From Filimonas lacunae (GTDB lineage Bacteria; Bacteroidota; Bacteroidia; Chitinophagales; Chitinophagaceae), in NCBI RefSeq assembly GCF_002355595.1, contig NZ_AP017422.1, forward strand, positions 5,708,823 through 5,772,822: 64,000 nucleotides of DNA, given 5' to 3'. Positions 1 through 9,300 of the stretch are shown piece by piece. The number at the start of each line of letters is the position of its first letter. Positions within the stretch are counted from its first letter, which is position 1. The translations under genes and the position numbers were made by a program. The notes below the pieces were generated by a model. It had not been told where the DNA came from. It did not search any database and saw nothing but the letters and a program-made list of their open reading frames with translations.

Positions 1-828
1 TGGATTACTGATATGCCTTAATAAAGGCACCATCCGTTTTCTTAAAATTAAAAAACCAACCCCCACCAGCACTATCCATAAAGCAACGATGCCGCCCAAA
101 AAAGCAAGCATGTACCAGCCATAAAACACAAATACTTTCAATCCTTTCTCTGCCACTACAGCCGCCAGCGCACCAAACACACCAATGGGAGCAAAATACA
201 TTACATAGCTAACCATTTTCAATACTATATGTGCGGCTGCATCCAGGCCTTTTATTACCGGTTTGGCATAATCGCCCATAGCTGCTGCGGCCAGACCAAA
301 GAATATAGCAAACACAACAATATGCAATATTTCATTGGTTGACATGGCCTCAAATACACTTTTAGGGAACACATGCAACACAAAATCTTCCAGCGAAAAG
401 CCTTTGGCATTGGCCACCACCTTGCCGGCAGCTTCTACCGTTTCTTTCGATTGGCTTAAACGGTTTACCTCATTTAAATCGATTAAAGTTCCGGGGTGCG
501 TTAAGTTTACCAGCACCAGGCCTAATAATAAGGAAACAAGAGAAGCAGAAACAAACCACAGCATGGCCTTCCCGCCTACACGACCTACGGTTTTTAAATC
601 GCCCAGTTTGGCAATTCCCACTACCAGGGTAGTAAATACCAATGGAGCAATCACCATTTGTATCAGTCGTAAAAAGATGGTGGTTAATAGCTTGATATTC
701 TTCGAAAATGTCACAACCAGCTGTGCATTTCCCGTTTCAGCCGCTCTCCAGTTCACTCCATACCCCACTGCTATACCCACAATCATCGCCAGGATAATGA
801 ACGAAGTAAGCCCACCTTTTTTCATCAT
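1..828 (-). CDS. Dicarboxylate/amino acid:cation symporter (DAACS family), 3' part outside window
   Basis: Inner-membrane sodium- or proton-coupled uptake of dicarboxylates or acidic amino acids (GltP/DctA type). I translated the minus strand by hand: 276 codons run from an ATG pair at 828/825 to the window edge without a stop. The N-terminus is a hydrophobic helix (FIILAMIVGIAVGYGV). The family motif IFLRLIQMVIAPLVFTTLV lies at residues 51-69. Further on, FAPIGVFGALAA, typical of the fourth or fifth helix, is present. Family members are about 400-430 aa, so roughly a third of the protein, including the conserved substrate/sodium-binding hairpin region, is missing only because the window ends. 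The gene is divergent from the amino-acid permease at 992, so the 163-bp gap holds both promoters. Family confident, substrate not. Confidence 0.85.
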   Translation of the reverse strand, partial: MMKKGGLTSFIILAMIVGIAVGYGVNWRAAETGNAQLVVTFSKNIKLLTTIFLRLIQMVIAPLVFTTLVVGIAKLGDLKTVGRVGGKAMLWFVSASLVSLLLGLVLVNLTHPGTLIDLNEVNRLSQSKETVEAAGKVVANAKGFSLEDFVLHVFPKSVFEAMSTNEILHIVVFAIFFGLAAAAMGDYAKPVIKGLDAAAHIVLKMVSYVMYFAPIGVFGALAAVVAEKGLKVFVFYGWYMLAFLGGIVALWIVLVGVGFLILRKRMVPLLRHISNP

Positions 829-926
829 GTTGGAACTTTATAAGTGCGCAATATAGCATTTATGATGTAAAAGCCTTACCCACACACCAACAGAAAGGGG
901 AAAAATACCCACATCTGGTAGAAAGT

Positions 927-959
927 TTTGGAGGGAAAAATGATTATGACTTATTTTTC
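927..959 (+). promoter_or_regulatory. Candidate Bacteroidetes-type promoter of the permease gene
   Basis: TTTG at 927-930, then 21 bases, then TATTTTTC at 952-959, one base off the TAnnTTTG consensus. It lies 33 bases upstream of the ATG at 992. Pattern match only. Confidence 0.4.
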
Positions 960-991
960 CAAATCGTTTAGCTAAAAATCGAATTACTGTT

Positions 992-2506
992 ATGAGTTTA
1001 TTTGCGAAAAAATCTATCCATTCCCTGATGACGCAAGCAGCCGATTCAGAGAAGGGATTAAAAAGAACTTTGGGTCCGGTAGCCCTGGTTGCATTGGGTA
1101 TTGGAGCCATTATTGGTGCGGGTATCTTTGTAAGAACTGCAGCCGCAGCAGGCGGTCACGCAGGCCCCGCCGTTACCATTTCCTTTATGATAGCCGGTTT
1201 AGGTTGCGCCCTGGCGGGTTTATGTTATGCAGAATTTGCATCCATGATACCTATTGCCGGTAGCGCTTACACCTACAGCTATGCTACCATGGGTGAGTTG
1301 ATTGCGTGGATTATTGGATGGGATCTGGTACTGGAATATGCCCTTGGTGCAGCCACAGTTGCAATTGGCTGGTCGCAATATCTCAACAACTTACTACAAA
1401 GCTTTTTTGGGTTCACCATACCCTTTGAATGGTGCCACTCGCCCTTTCAGATATCCGATGCAGGCGTTCACGGCATCGTAAACCTGCCGGCCATTGCCAT
1501 CATTTTACTGTTATCCTTATTATTGATTAAAGGCACAGCAGAGTCGGCCATCGTAAACAACATTATTGTAATTATTAAAGTGGCTATCGTTTTACTGATC
1601 ATTGGCGCTGGCTGGAGCTTTATTAATCCTGCCAACCACACGCCGTACCTTATTCCGGCCGATGCAGGAACTGTAGTGCTGAACACTGGTAAAGTACACA
1701 ACTATGCCGATACGCTTAACCACGGCTGGTGGGGCGTTTTAAGAGGCGCCAGCATCGTATTCTTCGCCTTTATTGGCTTTGATGCCGTTTCTACCGCTGC
1801 ACAGGAAGCTAAAAACCCACAAAAGCACATGCCGCTGGGTATCCTTATTTCACTGGCTTTCTGTACTATTTTATACATCCTTTTCTCTCACGTACTTACC
1901 GGTCTGGCTCCTTTTAAAGAGTTTTTGACTACTGGTGGCGAAGCTTCTGTTTCTTATGCTATCAATAAGTATATGACCGGATACGGCTGGTTGGGCAAGC
2001 TGGTAACAGTATCTATTTTAGCTGGATTCTCTTCTGTTATCCTGGTAATGTTATTAGGCCAGACCAGGGTGTTTTACACCATGAGCTCCGACGGCTTAAT
2101 TCCTCCTGTGTTCTCTAAGCTGCACCCCAAATTCAGAACGCCTTACAAATCACAATTACTGTTTTTTGCATTCGTATCTATTTTCGCCGGCTTTGTTCCC
2201 GACAGCATTGTAGGTGACATGGTAAGTATAGGAACCTTATTTGCGTTTGTGCTGGTTTCTATCGGTATCCTTATTTTACGTAAAACCGATCCTAATTTAC
2301 CACGTCCTTTCAAAACGCCTTTATACAAAATAGTATGTCCGCTGGGCGCTATTGTGTGTTTATGTATGATCGCTTCCGAAGGCTGGGAAAACTGGGCACG
2401 CCTGATTATATGGCTGATCATAGGTTTTGTAATCTACTTCACCTATGGCAAAAAGCATAGTAAAGTGCAAAAAGCCCTTACCGAAGGTTCTTCAGACAAT
2501 GCATAA
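992..2506 (+). CDS. APC-family amino acid permease
   Basis: Inner-membrane amino-acid transporter of the APC superfamily, 504 aa, of the cationic amino acid transporter (CAT/YhdG-like) type with 12 or more predicted membrane helices. Around residues 30-48 it carries the hallmark first-helix motif GIGAIIGAGIFV, with the unwound GxG substrate site. IGFDAVSTAAQEAKNPQKHMP near residue 260-280 is the conserved helix 6/7 region, and GQTRVFYTMSSDGLIPPVF near 350 is the helix 8/9 loop typical of CAT-like members. Length and helix count are normal for the family. The gene stands alone, ends at a strong hairpin terminator and is divergent from the DAACS symporter. Substrate cannot be read from sequence. 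Confidence 0.88.
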   Translation: MSLFAKKSIHSLMTQAADSEKGLKRTLGPVALVALGIGAIIGAGIFVRTAAAAGGHAGPAVTISFMIAGLGCALAGLCYAEFASMIPIAGSAYTYSYATMGELIAWIIGWDLVLEYALGAATVAIGWSQYLNNLLQSFFGFTIPFEWCHSPFQISDAGVHGIVNLPAIAIILLLSLLLIKGTAESAIVNNIIVIIKVAIVLLIIGAGWSFINPANHTPYLIPADAGTVVLNTGKVHNYADTLNHGWWGVLRGASIVFFAFIGFDAVSTAAQEAKNPQKHMPLGILISLAFCTILYILFSHVLTGLAPFKEFLTTGGEASVSYAINKYMTGYGWLGKLVTVSILAGFSSVILVMLLGQTRVFYTMSSDGLIPPVFSKLHPKFRTPYKSQLLFFAFVSIFAGFVPDSIVGDMVSIGTLFAFVLVSIGILILRKTDPNLPRPFKTPLYKIVCPLGAIVCLCMIASEGWENWARLIIWLIIGFVIYFTYGKKHSKVQKALTEGSSDNA

Positions 2507-2543
2507 TAAATAGCCATCATAGCTTTTATCAACTGATAATGAA

Positions 2544-2574
2544 GGGGTTTGCCACAGGCAAGCCCCTTTTTTTT
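2544..2574 (+). terminator. Rho-independent terminator after the permease
   Basis: GGGGTTTGCC (2544-2553), ACA loop, GGCAAGCCCC (2557-2566): 10-bp stem with one G-T wobble, followed by eight T. Confidence 0.9.
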
Positions 2575-2608
2575 AGCTGCATTCGGTTAATCCTCTTTTA
2601 CCCATTCT

Positions 2609-2639
2609 TTTGCAGGCTGAAGGTTAAATACTAATTTTG
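2609..2639 (+). promoter_or_regulatory. Promoter of yebC (Bacteroidetes consensus)
   Basis: TTTG (2609-2612), 19 bases, TAATTTTG (2632-2639): exact match to the TTTG / TAnnTTTG consensus of the Bacteroidetes primary sigma factor. Predicted transcription start about 2645. Confidence 0.75.
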
Positions 2640-2644
2640 CGCAC

Positions 2645-2662
2645 GCCCGGGCAGTCCCGGGC
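2645..2662 (+). other. GC-rich hairpin at the predicted 5' end of the yebC transcript
   Basis: GCCCGGG (2645-2651), loop CAGT, CCCGGGC (2656-2662): a perfect 7-bp all-GC stem that begins about 6 bases after the promoter -7 element, so it would form the extreme 5' end of the mRNA. It is followed by an AT-rich leader to the ATG at 2691. Confidence 0.5.
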
Positions 2663-2690
2663 CTTATTATCTAAATATTTATAACATTAT

Positions 2691-3413
2691 ATGGGCCGGA
2701 TATTTGAAGTTCGTAAAGCCACCATGTTTGCCCGCTGGGACCGGATGGCGAAACAGTTTACCCGCATAGGAAAGGAAATTGCCATTGCTGTTAAAGCTGG
2801 CGGACCCGATCCAGCTACTAACCCTGCTTTACGTCGTTGTTTCCAAAACGCCAAAAACGTAAACATGCCTAAAGACCGCGTAGAAGCGGCTATTAAAAGG
2901 GCTCAGGGCAAGGAAATGGAGAATTACGATGAAATTCTGTATGAAGGTTATGCGCCACACGGTGTAGCCCTGCTGGTAGAAACAGCTACAGACAACCACG
3001 TAAGAACAGTAGCGAACGTAAAAGCCATTTTCAACAAAGGAGGTGGCTCTTTAGGAAACAGCGGTAGCGTAAGCTTCCAGTTTAAAAAAATGGGTGTGTT
3101 TAAACTGGCTCCTGCCGGCTTAAACGCAGAAGACCTGGAACTGGAACTGATTGATTTTGGTTTGGACGAGCTGGGTGAAAGCACTGGCGAAAACGGAGAA
3201 CCTATTATCGTGTTACGTTCTGCATTCACCGATTTTGGTAACCTGCAAAAAGCGCTGGAAGATAAAGGCATTACTCCTTTAAGTGCCGAACTGGAATGGA
3301 TTCCCGGCACTACCGTACCGGTAACCGATGCACAGGCAGAAGATATCAGTAAATTAATTGAAAAACTGGAGCAAGACGACGATGTAAGTAAAGTATTCCA
3401 TAACATGGGATAA
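2691..3413 (+). CDS. yebC: YebC/PmpR family (TACO1-like) protein
   Basis: Cytoplasmic YebC-family protein, 240 aa. Family members were long annotated as transcription regulators; more recent work links them to translation, relieving ribosome stalling, as for mitochondrial TACO1. The N-terminus [19 protein letters not shown] is the Bacteroidetes form of the usual MAGHSKW start. [13 protein letters not shown] and [19 protein letters not shown] (about 32-64) are the core helical domain, followed by the acidic strand domain ([34 protein letters not shown]). Length is normal. Monocistronic, with its own consensus promoter and a bidirectional terminator. The start is fixed by the conserved MGRIFE. 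Confidence 0.93.
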   Translation: MGRIFEVRKATMFARWDRMAKQFTRIGKEIAIAVKAGGPDPATNPALRRCFQNAKNVNMPKDRVEAAIKRAQGKEMENYDEILYEGYAPHGVALLVETATDNHVRTVANVKAIFNKGGGSLGNSGSVSFQFKKMGVFKLAPAGLNAEDLELELIDFGLDELGESTGENGEPIIVLRSAFTDFGNLQKALEDKGITPLSAELEWIPGTTVPVTDAQAEDISKLIEKLEQDDDVSKVFHNMG

Positions 3414-3430
3414 TGCTCATAAATCATCTT

Positions 3431-3474
3431 TTACCAAAAAGGGCCGTATCAAATGATGCGGCCCTTTTTGGTAA
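3431..3474. terminator. Bidirectional terminator between yebC and the OmpA-like gene
   Basis: 20-bp inverted repeat (3431-3450 and 3455-3474, loop AAAT) with one wobble pair. The stem centre is GGGCCG/CGGCCC flanked by A5 and T5, so it ends in a U-run on both strands. It sits between convergent stops at 3413 and 3485. Confidence 0.92.
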
Positions 3475-3484
3475 AGTAATATTC

Positions 3485-5290
3485 TTACTTCTTCAATATA
3501 GTAAATTCTGTTCTTCTGTTCAGCTTCCTTCCCTCCGGATTATCACTGCCATCAGGGTTAGTGTTTGGCGCTACTGGTTTGGTAGCTCCGTACCCTTTTG
3601 CAATGATCCTGTCAGCACTGATACCTTTACCGATAATATAGTTTACACAACTTTGGGCACGAGCCAGTGACAAACGCTGGTTATAGGCATCTGCACCTTT
3701 TCCATCCGTATGTCCTCCTATTTCAATAATCATATTCGGATTTGCCTGTAACAGGGCTACCAGTTTGTTCAAAGAAGCTTCTGAACCATCCAGTAATTCC
3801 GACTTATCATACGCATATAATACAGAAGTTAGTACACCGCCTTCTGTAGAATCAATAACAGGTGTTGGCTTTGCAACCACAACAGGGTCATTCACCGGCT
3901 CTGGTGCTTTATCAGGCTCAGGAGTTTTTACCACAGGCTCCGGCAATTTCCTGGTTATCGTAAACAACTCCAGGCAGCAGGCTTCCGACCTGTCTGAGCT
4001 TAACCATACTTCACTTAAAATATCAGCATTAGTAGCCTTTGTTGTAAAATAAATATCATCTTTTACCGAGTTCACCGGATAGCCCAGGTTTTCCGGTTCG
4101 TTAAAGCTGCCAACAGCTCCTTCACTACTGAATAAATCAAAGCCCCCCATGCCTACACGGCCATTGGTAGCAAACACCAGCGTTTGGGCAGCGATAGAAT
4201 AATAAGGCGCCTGTTCGTCATTAGCCGTATTAACAACCTTACCTGCATTCATTACAGCACCTACTTTCCCTGCTTCTTCAATAGCCGTATACCAGATATC
4301 AAAACCACCTTCACCACCTGGTTTATTGCTGGCAAACAACAGGTAACGCCCATCATAAGTTACAAAGGGTTGCTGCGAGCTGTAACCCGGCTGATTTACC
4401 GTTGCAGGCAACGCTACCGGCTCACTCCATTTATCGCCCTGGCGGGTACTTACATATATAGCTGCATTTTTATCGCCTTTGGCATTCCAGCGGGTCAGGT
4501 ACATTACATTACCGTAACCCGTTATAGCAGCCACACCTTGCTCCATCGTTTTTACCTGGGGCACATCTGCTATAGCCACAGTGGCATCCTGTAAATTAGC
4601 CTGGTATAACCTGTTGGCGTGATGCCCGTCGTTTTGTTCGGGGCGGGTGCTGGTAAACAGTAAAGTAGAAGCAGTCAGCCACACAGGAGCATAGTTGGCC
4701 CCATTGCTGGTTAACAGACCATCAGCCGCTTTCACGGTATAATACTGTACTTCCGGCTTGCTTAATTCTTTACGGATAAACTGGATGTTTTTTATTTCAC
4801 GCTCGGCTCCTGACTTGTAGCTATCATCAACTGTATACGTTTTCAAAAAGCTGGCAAACAACCCTTCCGCTTCCTCATACTTGCCTAAAGCCCTTAATTG
4901 TTCCGCCAGGTGAAAACTTGCCAAAGGGAATTTGTCATCCTTACCTTCCAGCAATTGCTTGTACGCGGTTTCTGCCTTGGCAGGATAGTTCAGCAACCGA
5001 TAACTTTCGGCCAGTTGCCATTCCGCCTTTTCCCGGCTACTTACCGCAACATCTTTTTTATTGGCAGATAACTGCGGCTTATAAGGATCAAAACCTTGTT
5101 GTAAAGCTTTATCCCCACTTCCTTTATGTAAGTATTTTTCGTAATAATCGGCTGCCGAAGCATAATCTGCCTTGGCAAAATAATTATCGCCAGCCTTCAA
5201 AAAGTCGTACACAAATTGTGCCTGTGACCAGGAAGCAGCTATACAAAACAATCCGGTAATAATATATTTTTTAGTCATACCCATTTGCAT
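3485..5290 (-). CDS. OmpA-family protein with TPR and PD40 repeats (PorE-like, T9SS-associated)
   Basis: Exported periplasmic/outer-membrane protein, 601 aa. A signal peptide (ITGLFCIAASWSQAQ) is followed by TPR-like repeats (about 28-180; DNYFAKADYASAADYYEKYL), WD40/PD40-type propeller repeats (about 195-400; LLFASNKPGGEGGFDIWY, LVFATNGRVGMGGFDLF), a Pro-rich linker, and a peptidoglycan-binding OmpA C-terminal domain (about 487-601; GGHTDGKG, LSLARAQSCVNYI, EGRKLNRRTEF). This is the architecture of Porphyromonas PorE, except that I see no carboxypeptidase-regulatory domain between the propeller and OmpA parts. It is the last gene of the T9SS cassette, 27 bp after the PorP/SprF gene; such proteins tether T9SS complexes to peptidoglycan. 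Met-5 (MTKKY) is an alternative start at 5278. Confidence 0.88.
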   Translation of the reverse strand: MQMGMTKKYIITGLFCIAASWSQAQFVYDFLKAGDNYFAKADYASAADYYEKYLHKGSGDKALQQGFDPYKPQLSANKKDVAVSSREKAEWQLAESYRLLNYPAKAETAYKQLLEGKDDKFPLASFHLAEQLRALGKYEEAEGLFASFLKTYTVDDSYKSGAEREIKNIQFIRKELSKPEVQYYTVKAADGLLTSNGANYAPVWLTASTLLFTSTRPEQNDGHHANRLYQANLQDATVAIADVPQVKTMEQGVAAITGYGNVMYLTRWNAKGDKNAAIYVSTRQGDKWSEPVALPATVNQPGYSSQQPFVTYDGRYLLFASNKPGGEGGFDIWYTAIEEAGKVGAVMNAGKVVNTANDEQAPYYSIAAQTLVFATNGRVGMGGFDLFSSEGAVGSFNEPENLGYPVNSVKDDIYFTTKATNADILSEVWLSSDRSEACCLELFTITRKLPEPVVKTPEPDKAPEPVNDPVVVAKPTPVIDSTEGGVLTSVLYAYDKSELLDGSEASLNKLVALLQANPNMIIEIGGHTDGKGADAYNQRLSLARAQSCVNYIIGKGISADRIIAKGYGATKPVAPNTNPDGSDNPEGRKLNRRTEFTILKK

Positions 5291-5317
5291 AAATGATAAT
5301 AATGTTGAGAGCTTCGT

Positions 5318-6316
5318 TTATAACCTTGGACACACAAAATCCACTTCGGGCGTTTTGCGGGAACGAATACCAATAACAGATAAAGAAATTTCAAAACTAT
5401 TGGTGCTGCCCGCCAGCTTACCTAAATCTGACTTGTTAATATCATAGCTGGCGCCTAGCATCCACTGGTTATAAGTAAAACCGATGTAAGGTGAAATAGC
5501 ATCCTTAAAGCGGTAATTACCACCCAGCATTACACTGGTTTCTTCATTCACTTTATACTGTCCGTAAGCACCCAACATTTTTTCTTCCGCCGATCTTTGC
5601 TTCAGGTATAAAGCATTGGGTGTAACAGAGAACACATCCGACACTGCAATACGCACACCCGCATGCACCGTGTAACGTACCGGAAACTTTTCTTTCCCGG
5701 TAGAGCTAAAAGCATCATCCGGTTGCGTTAAATGCGATACAGAAAACCCGCCATACACATTGGCTTTTTTACCTGGAGTAGCATCAAAATACATCACACC
5801 CGCCGCAGCATCCAATGCCAGTGCAGAAGTGCGATTTAGGATCTCGCCGGAGTTATTACCCGAAAAACCGGTAATGGGGTTCCACTGCGATCCGAAGGTC
5901 ATTTTATTCCTGTCAAACCTGCGTTGAATTATACCAAACTGCAATCCCAGGTGCAGGCGATGAAAACCTTCCTTACCAAAACGAACACCTGTATAGGCCA
6001 CATTGCCGTATGCTGTGGTATAAGAATACCCTCCATCGCCAGCGGTTTGCCTGAGTACACTTACACCGGCATTAATATTTTTATTAGTAGTAAATTCTCC
6101 CGAAACACCACTGGTGGCAAACGGAGTTCCCAGATTCCCCCACTGGTTGCGGTAAATACCCGACACCCGGTAACTACCATCAAAAGCACCGGTAAGTGCA
6201 GGGTTTAACCAGGCAGGATAAGTATAGTATTGCGAAAAATGCGGATCAACCTGAGCCTTCGTTTTACCCGCGCACATTAGCAACAGCAGCAGCGACAATT
6301 GAATTGAATATCTCAT
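5318..6316 (-). CDS. PorP/SprF family type IX secretion outer-membrane protein
   Basis: Outer-membrane beta-barrel, 332 aa, of the PorP/SprF family (TIGR03519). SprF is needed for export of the gliding adhesin SprB, and homologues usually lie next to genes for proteins with type B C-terminal domains. Visible: signal peptide (LSLLLLLMCAGKTKAQ), then the family signature DPHFSQYYTYPAWLNPALTG, and later GVRIAVSDVFSVTPNALYLKQ and IGFTYNQWMLGASYDINKSDL. Length is typical. It lies 26 bp downstream of the 1388-aa adhesin and 27 bp upstream of the OmpA gene. By the SprB/SprF precedent it probably serves as the substrate-specific partner for the two large adhesins encoded just upstream. Confidence 0.92.
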   Translation of the reverse strand: MRYSIQLSLLLLLMCAGKTKAQVDPHFSQYYTYPAWLNPALTGAFDGSYRVSGIYRNQWGNLGTPFATSGVSGEFTTNKNINAGVSVLRQTAGDGGYSYTTAYGNVAYTGVRFGKEGFHRLHLGLQFGIIQRRFDRNKMTFGSQWNPITGFSGNNSGEILNRTSALALDAAAGVMYFDATPGKKANVYGGFSVSHLTQPDDAFSSTGKEKFPVRYTVHAGVRIAVSDVFSVTPNALYLKQRSAEEKMLGAYGQYKVNEETSVMLGGNYRFKDAISPYIGFTYNQWMLGASYDINKSDLGKLAGSTNSFEISLSVIGIRSRKTPEVDFVCPRL

Positions 6317-6342
6317 AGCAGAAAGTTTTAAAAAATCATAAA

Positions 6343-9300
6343 TTAACGGATAATAGTAACCGAGCCGCTTAAAGTAGGCAAACCAGTTCCCAGTTTAATG
6401 ATATAGTAATAAGTACCTGTTGGCACATCCTGCCCGTTCATGCGCCCATCCCACGGCTTAGCATATCCTATGCTGTGAAACACACTCTGTCCATACCGGT
6501 TAAACACATCAATAACTCCATTGGTATAAGACGACAGATAAGGTATTTCCCACACATCATGTATACCATCCCCGTTAGGCGTAAACACATTGGGCGGCGC
6601 TATATCACGTAATATTTTTACCGTTAACGTATCTGTAGTGGTACAGTTAAATTCACCTGTAGCCGTAAGCGTATAGGTTACATCCTGTGTAACAGTTAAA
6701 TAAGGTTTTAATATGTTGGCATTACTCAGCCCCGTAGCAGGATACCATTGTAACTGGTAAGCAGAAGAATTGGCATACGCATCAAACTGCACCTGCGTTC
6801 CTTCTTTTACCATAAAGGAAACACCCGCATCAATAACTGGTTTGGCATGTACCACTACACTTTTGGTAAGCGGCAACGAAGCACAGCCTTTGGCATTTTT
6901 CACCACCAGGGTGGCAGTAGCCGTACCAGCCTGCTTATACACTTTTACAGGAGATGCTATAGAAGCGGTAGTTCCGTCACTAAATGTCCATCCCCATTTG
7001 CTTACTGTGCTACCAGCCGCAGTGCTGGCATCAGTAAACTTCACCTGCCCATCCTGACATATTTCCGCTGGAACAACCGTAAAGATGGCCACAGGCTTAT
7101 CCGAGAATTTATCAGCCACCTTAGCAGCTGTATTCACACAACCTGCGGCAGTAGTGGCAGTAAGTGTTACGGTATAACTTCCACTGGTAGCATATATGTG
7201 GGAAGGGCTCACTGTTGCAGACGTAGAAGTACCATCTCCAAAATTCCAGTTATACGCCAGAGAACCATTGCCCGGCACAGAAGATTTGTTAGTAAACACT
7301 GCAGCACCGCCCGGCATACAAATAGTATCAGGCACTGTAAAATCAGCTACCGGCAAAGGCTGCACCACCACGCTTTGTGTATCAGGCACGCTGGCACAGT
7401 TATGGTTGCTGGTAGCGGTAAGTATTACCCTGTAAGTACCATAAGTTGCATAAGTATAATCGAATGCAGTACCAGTGGTTTTATTGGAGGTATTCTTGTC
7501 ACCAAAATTCCAGCTCCATTGTGTAATCGTGTTTCCTGTAGCCACAGTAGCCGTTGGAGTAAACTTCGTTGGCCCACCTGCACAAACATTATTCACAAAA
7601 GTAAAATCAGCCACGGGAGCAGCATATACTTCAATAGTTTGTTTGGCAGAATCAACACAGCCCAGGTCAGTAGTATATACATACCAGATAGTATGCACAC
7701 CTGCCCCTGCCTGTGACGGCGTAAATACTCCTGTGGTGCTGGTACCTGGCCCTTTGTATATACCTGTTCCGGGAACACCATTGGTTACAAGCGCTTTGGC
7801 AACAGAAACAGCGGCCGCCTTTTCACATACAGCCGTTAACACATCATAAGTAAACTGGGGTGCAGGGTTGAAAACTGCTTTGATAACCGTATCAGTCACA
7901 CAACCATTCGTGCTGGTTGCCTTATAAGTAACATTATAATTTCCATACTGAACGTAAACATGGGAAGGACTTGCCACTGTAGCTGTATTAGGATTGGCTG
8001 CAGTAGCATTGGCATCTCCAAAATTCCATTGATGACTGGTAATAGTTTGTCCATCTGCAACTGTGCTGTTGTTGGCAAAAGTAACCATACCATCTTTCGG
8101 CAAACACCCTTCCGGATAACTGATGCTGACAGTGGGTGCGCTATATACTTTTACCACCTTACTTATAGTATCACTGGCACACAAACTGCCGGCCTTTACT
8201 ACCAGTTTTACAGTATAATTACCACCTGTGTTATAAGTTTCCGGCTGTGTAATGTTGGTCGCGGATGTTTGTGTATTACCATTGCCCATGATCCAATACC
8301 ATTGCAGGCTGCCGGTTCCTTCATAAGTGGCAGTTCCGGTAAACGTATAGGTTCCTTTAGCGCAAATAACAGGCTCGTTGGCTACAAAAGCTGCCTGTGG
8401 AGGCGCATATACTACAATTTTTTTCACTGTATCGGCTACACAACCCTCTGTAGTAACCGACCGCAACTTCACCGGCTGATCAGCGCCTGCTGCCAGCAAA
8501 TGCACTGTATCCTTACCTGTTGCAGTAGCAGCATCGGGAAATAACCAGTTCCATTGATAAAACGTATATCCTTCCGGAGCTTTATCGGTTCCGGAAAAAT
8601 GCACCGTATCCAGTGTACAATTGGTATTGCGGCTAAACGTATAATCATTTTTAGGCTTGGGTTTCACAATGATGCGCAGCAGCAGCTCTTCTTTATGATC
8701 GCACTTTTCAATTTCAGGACTGGTAAATTCAGCAGGCAGATAAAAGGTATCTGCACTATTAAACTGGTAGGTACCCGGAAGCGTGTACTTATAGTATAAG
8801 GCCCCGTTTAACTCCACTGTTTCCGTAGAAACCGGGGCGCTATCTGTTACATCAACAGCCGGCGAAAGGCTGCCTGCCAATGCACTCAGCTTCCAGGTAA
8901 TACTGGTAGGCTTATAGGCTACTAACGCAAAAATAGACACCGGGGCATCTACACAGGTAAAAGCATTAGGCTCGTTGGTGGCACTTAAGTTATTATGGAT
9001 AGAGCTTCTGGCATCCAGGTTATAGATATGCGTTCCTGCATTATAAGCATAACTTTCCCCACTGCCCAATCCATAGGTAATGGCAGTAAAAGCCGAGTCA
9101 CTGGTTACCACACATTGCCCTGGAGGATCTGCAGGGTAAGGCCATAATCCCCCCCATCTTTTCACCACCACAGTAAAGTCCGGCATTTGAGGGTGTGGAT
9201 AGGAGTAATATTCAGCAGCAGAAAAAGACGATACAGGCTGCCCGTCAATACGAAGAGAAGACAAGCCTGTTCCTTTGTTTGTTACAATTAAGGTAAGATA

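Noticed and set aside
335-856. Plus-strand ORF of 173 codons
   Set aside because: It is the antisense shadow of the DAACS symporter, whose translation carries clear family motifs.
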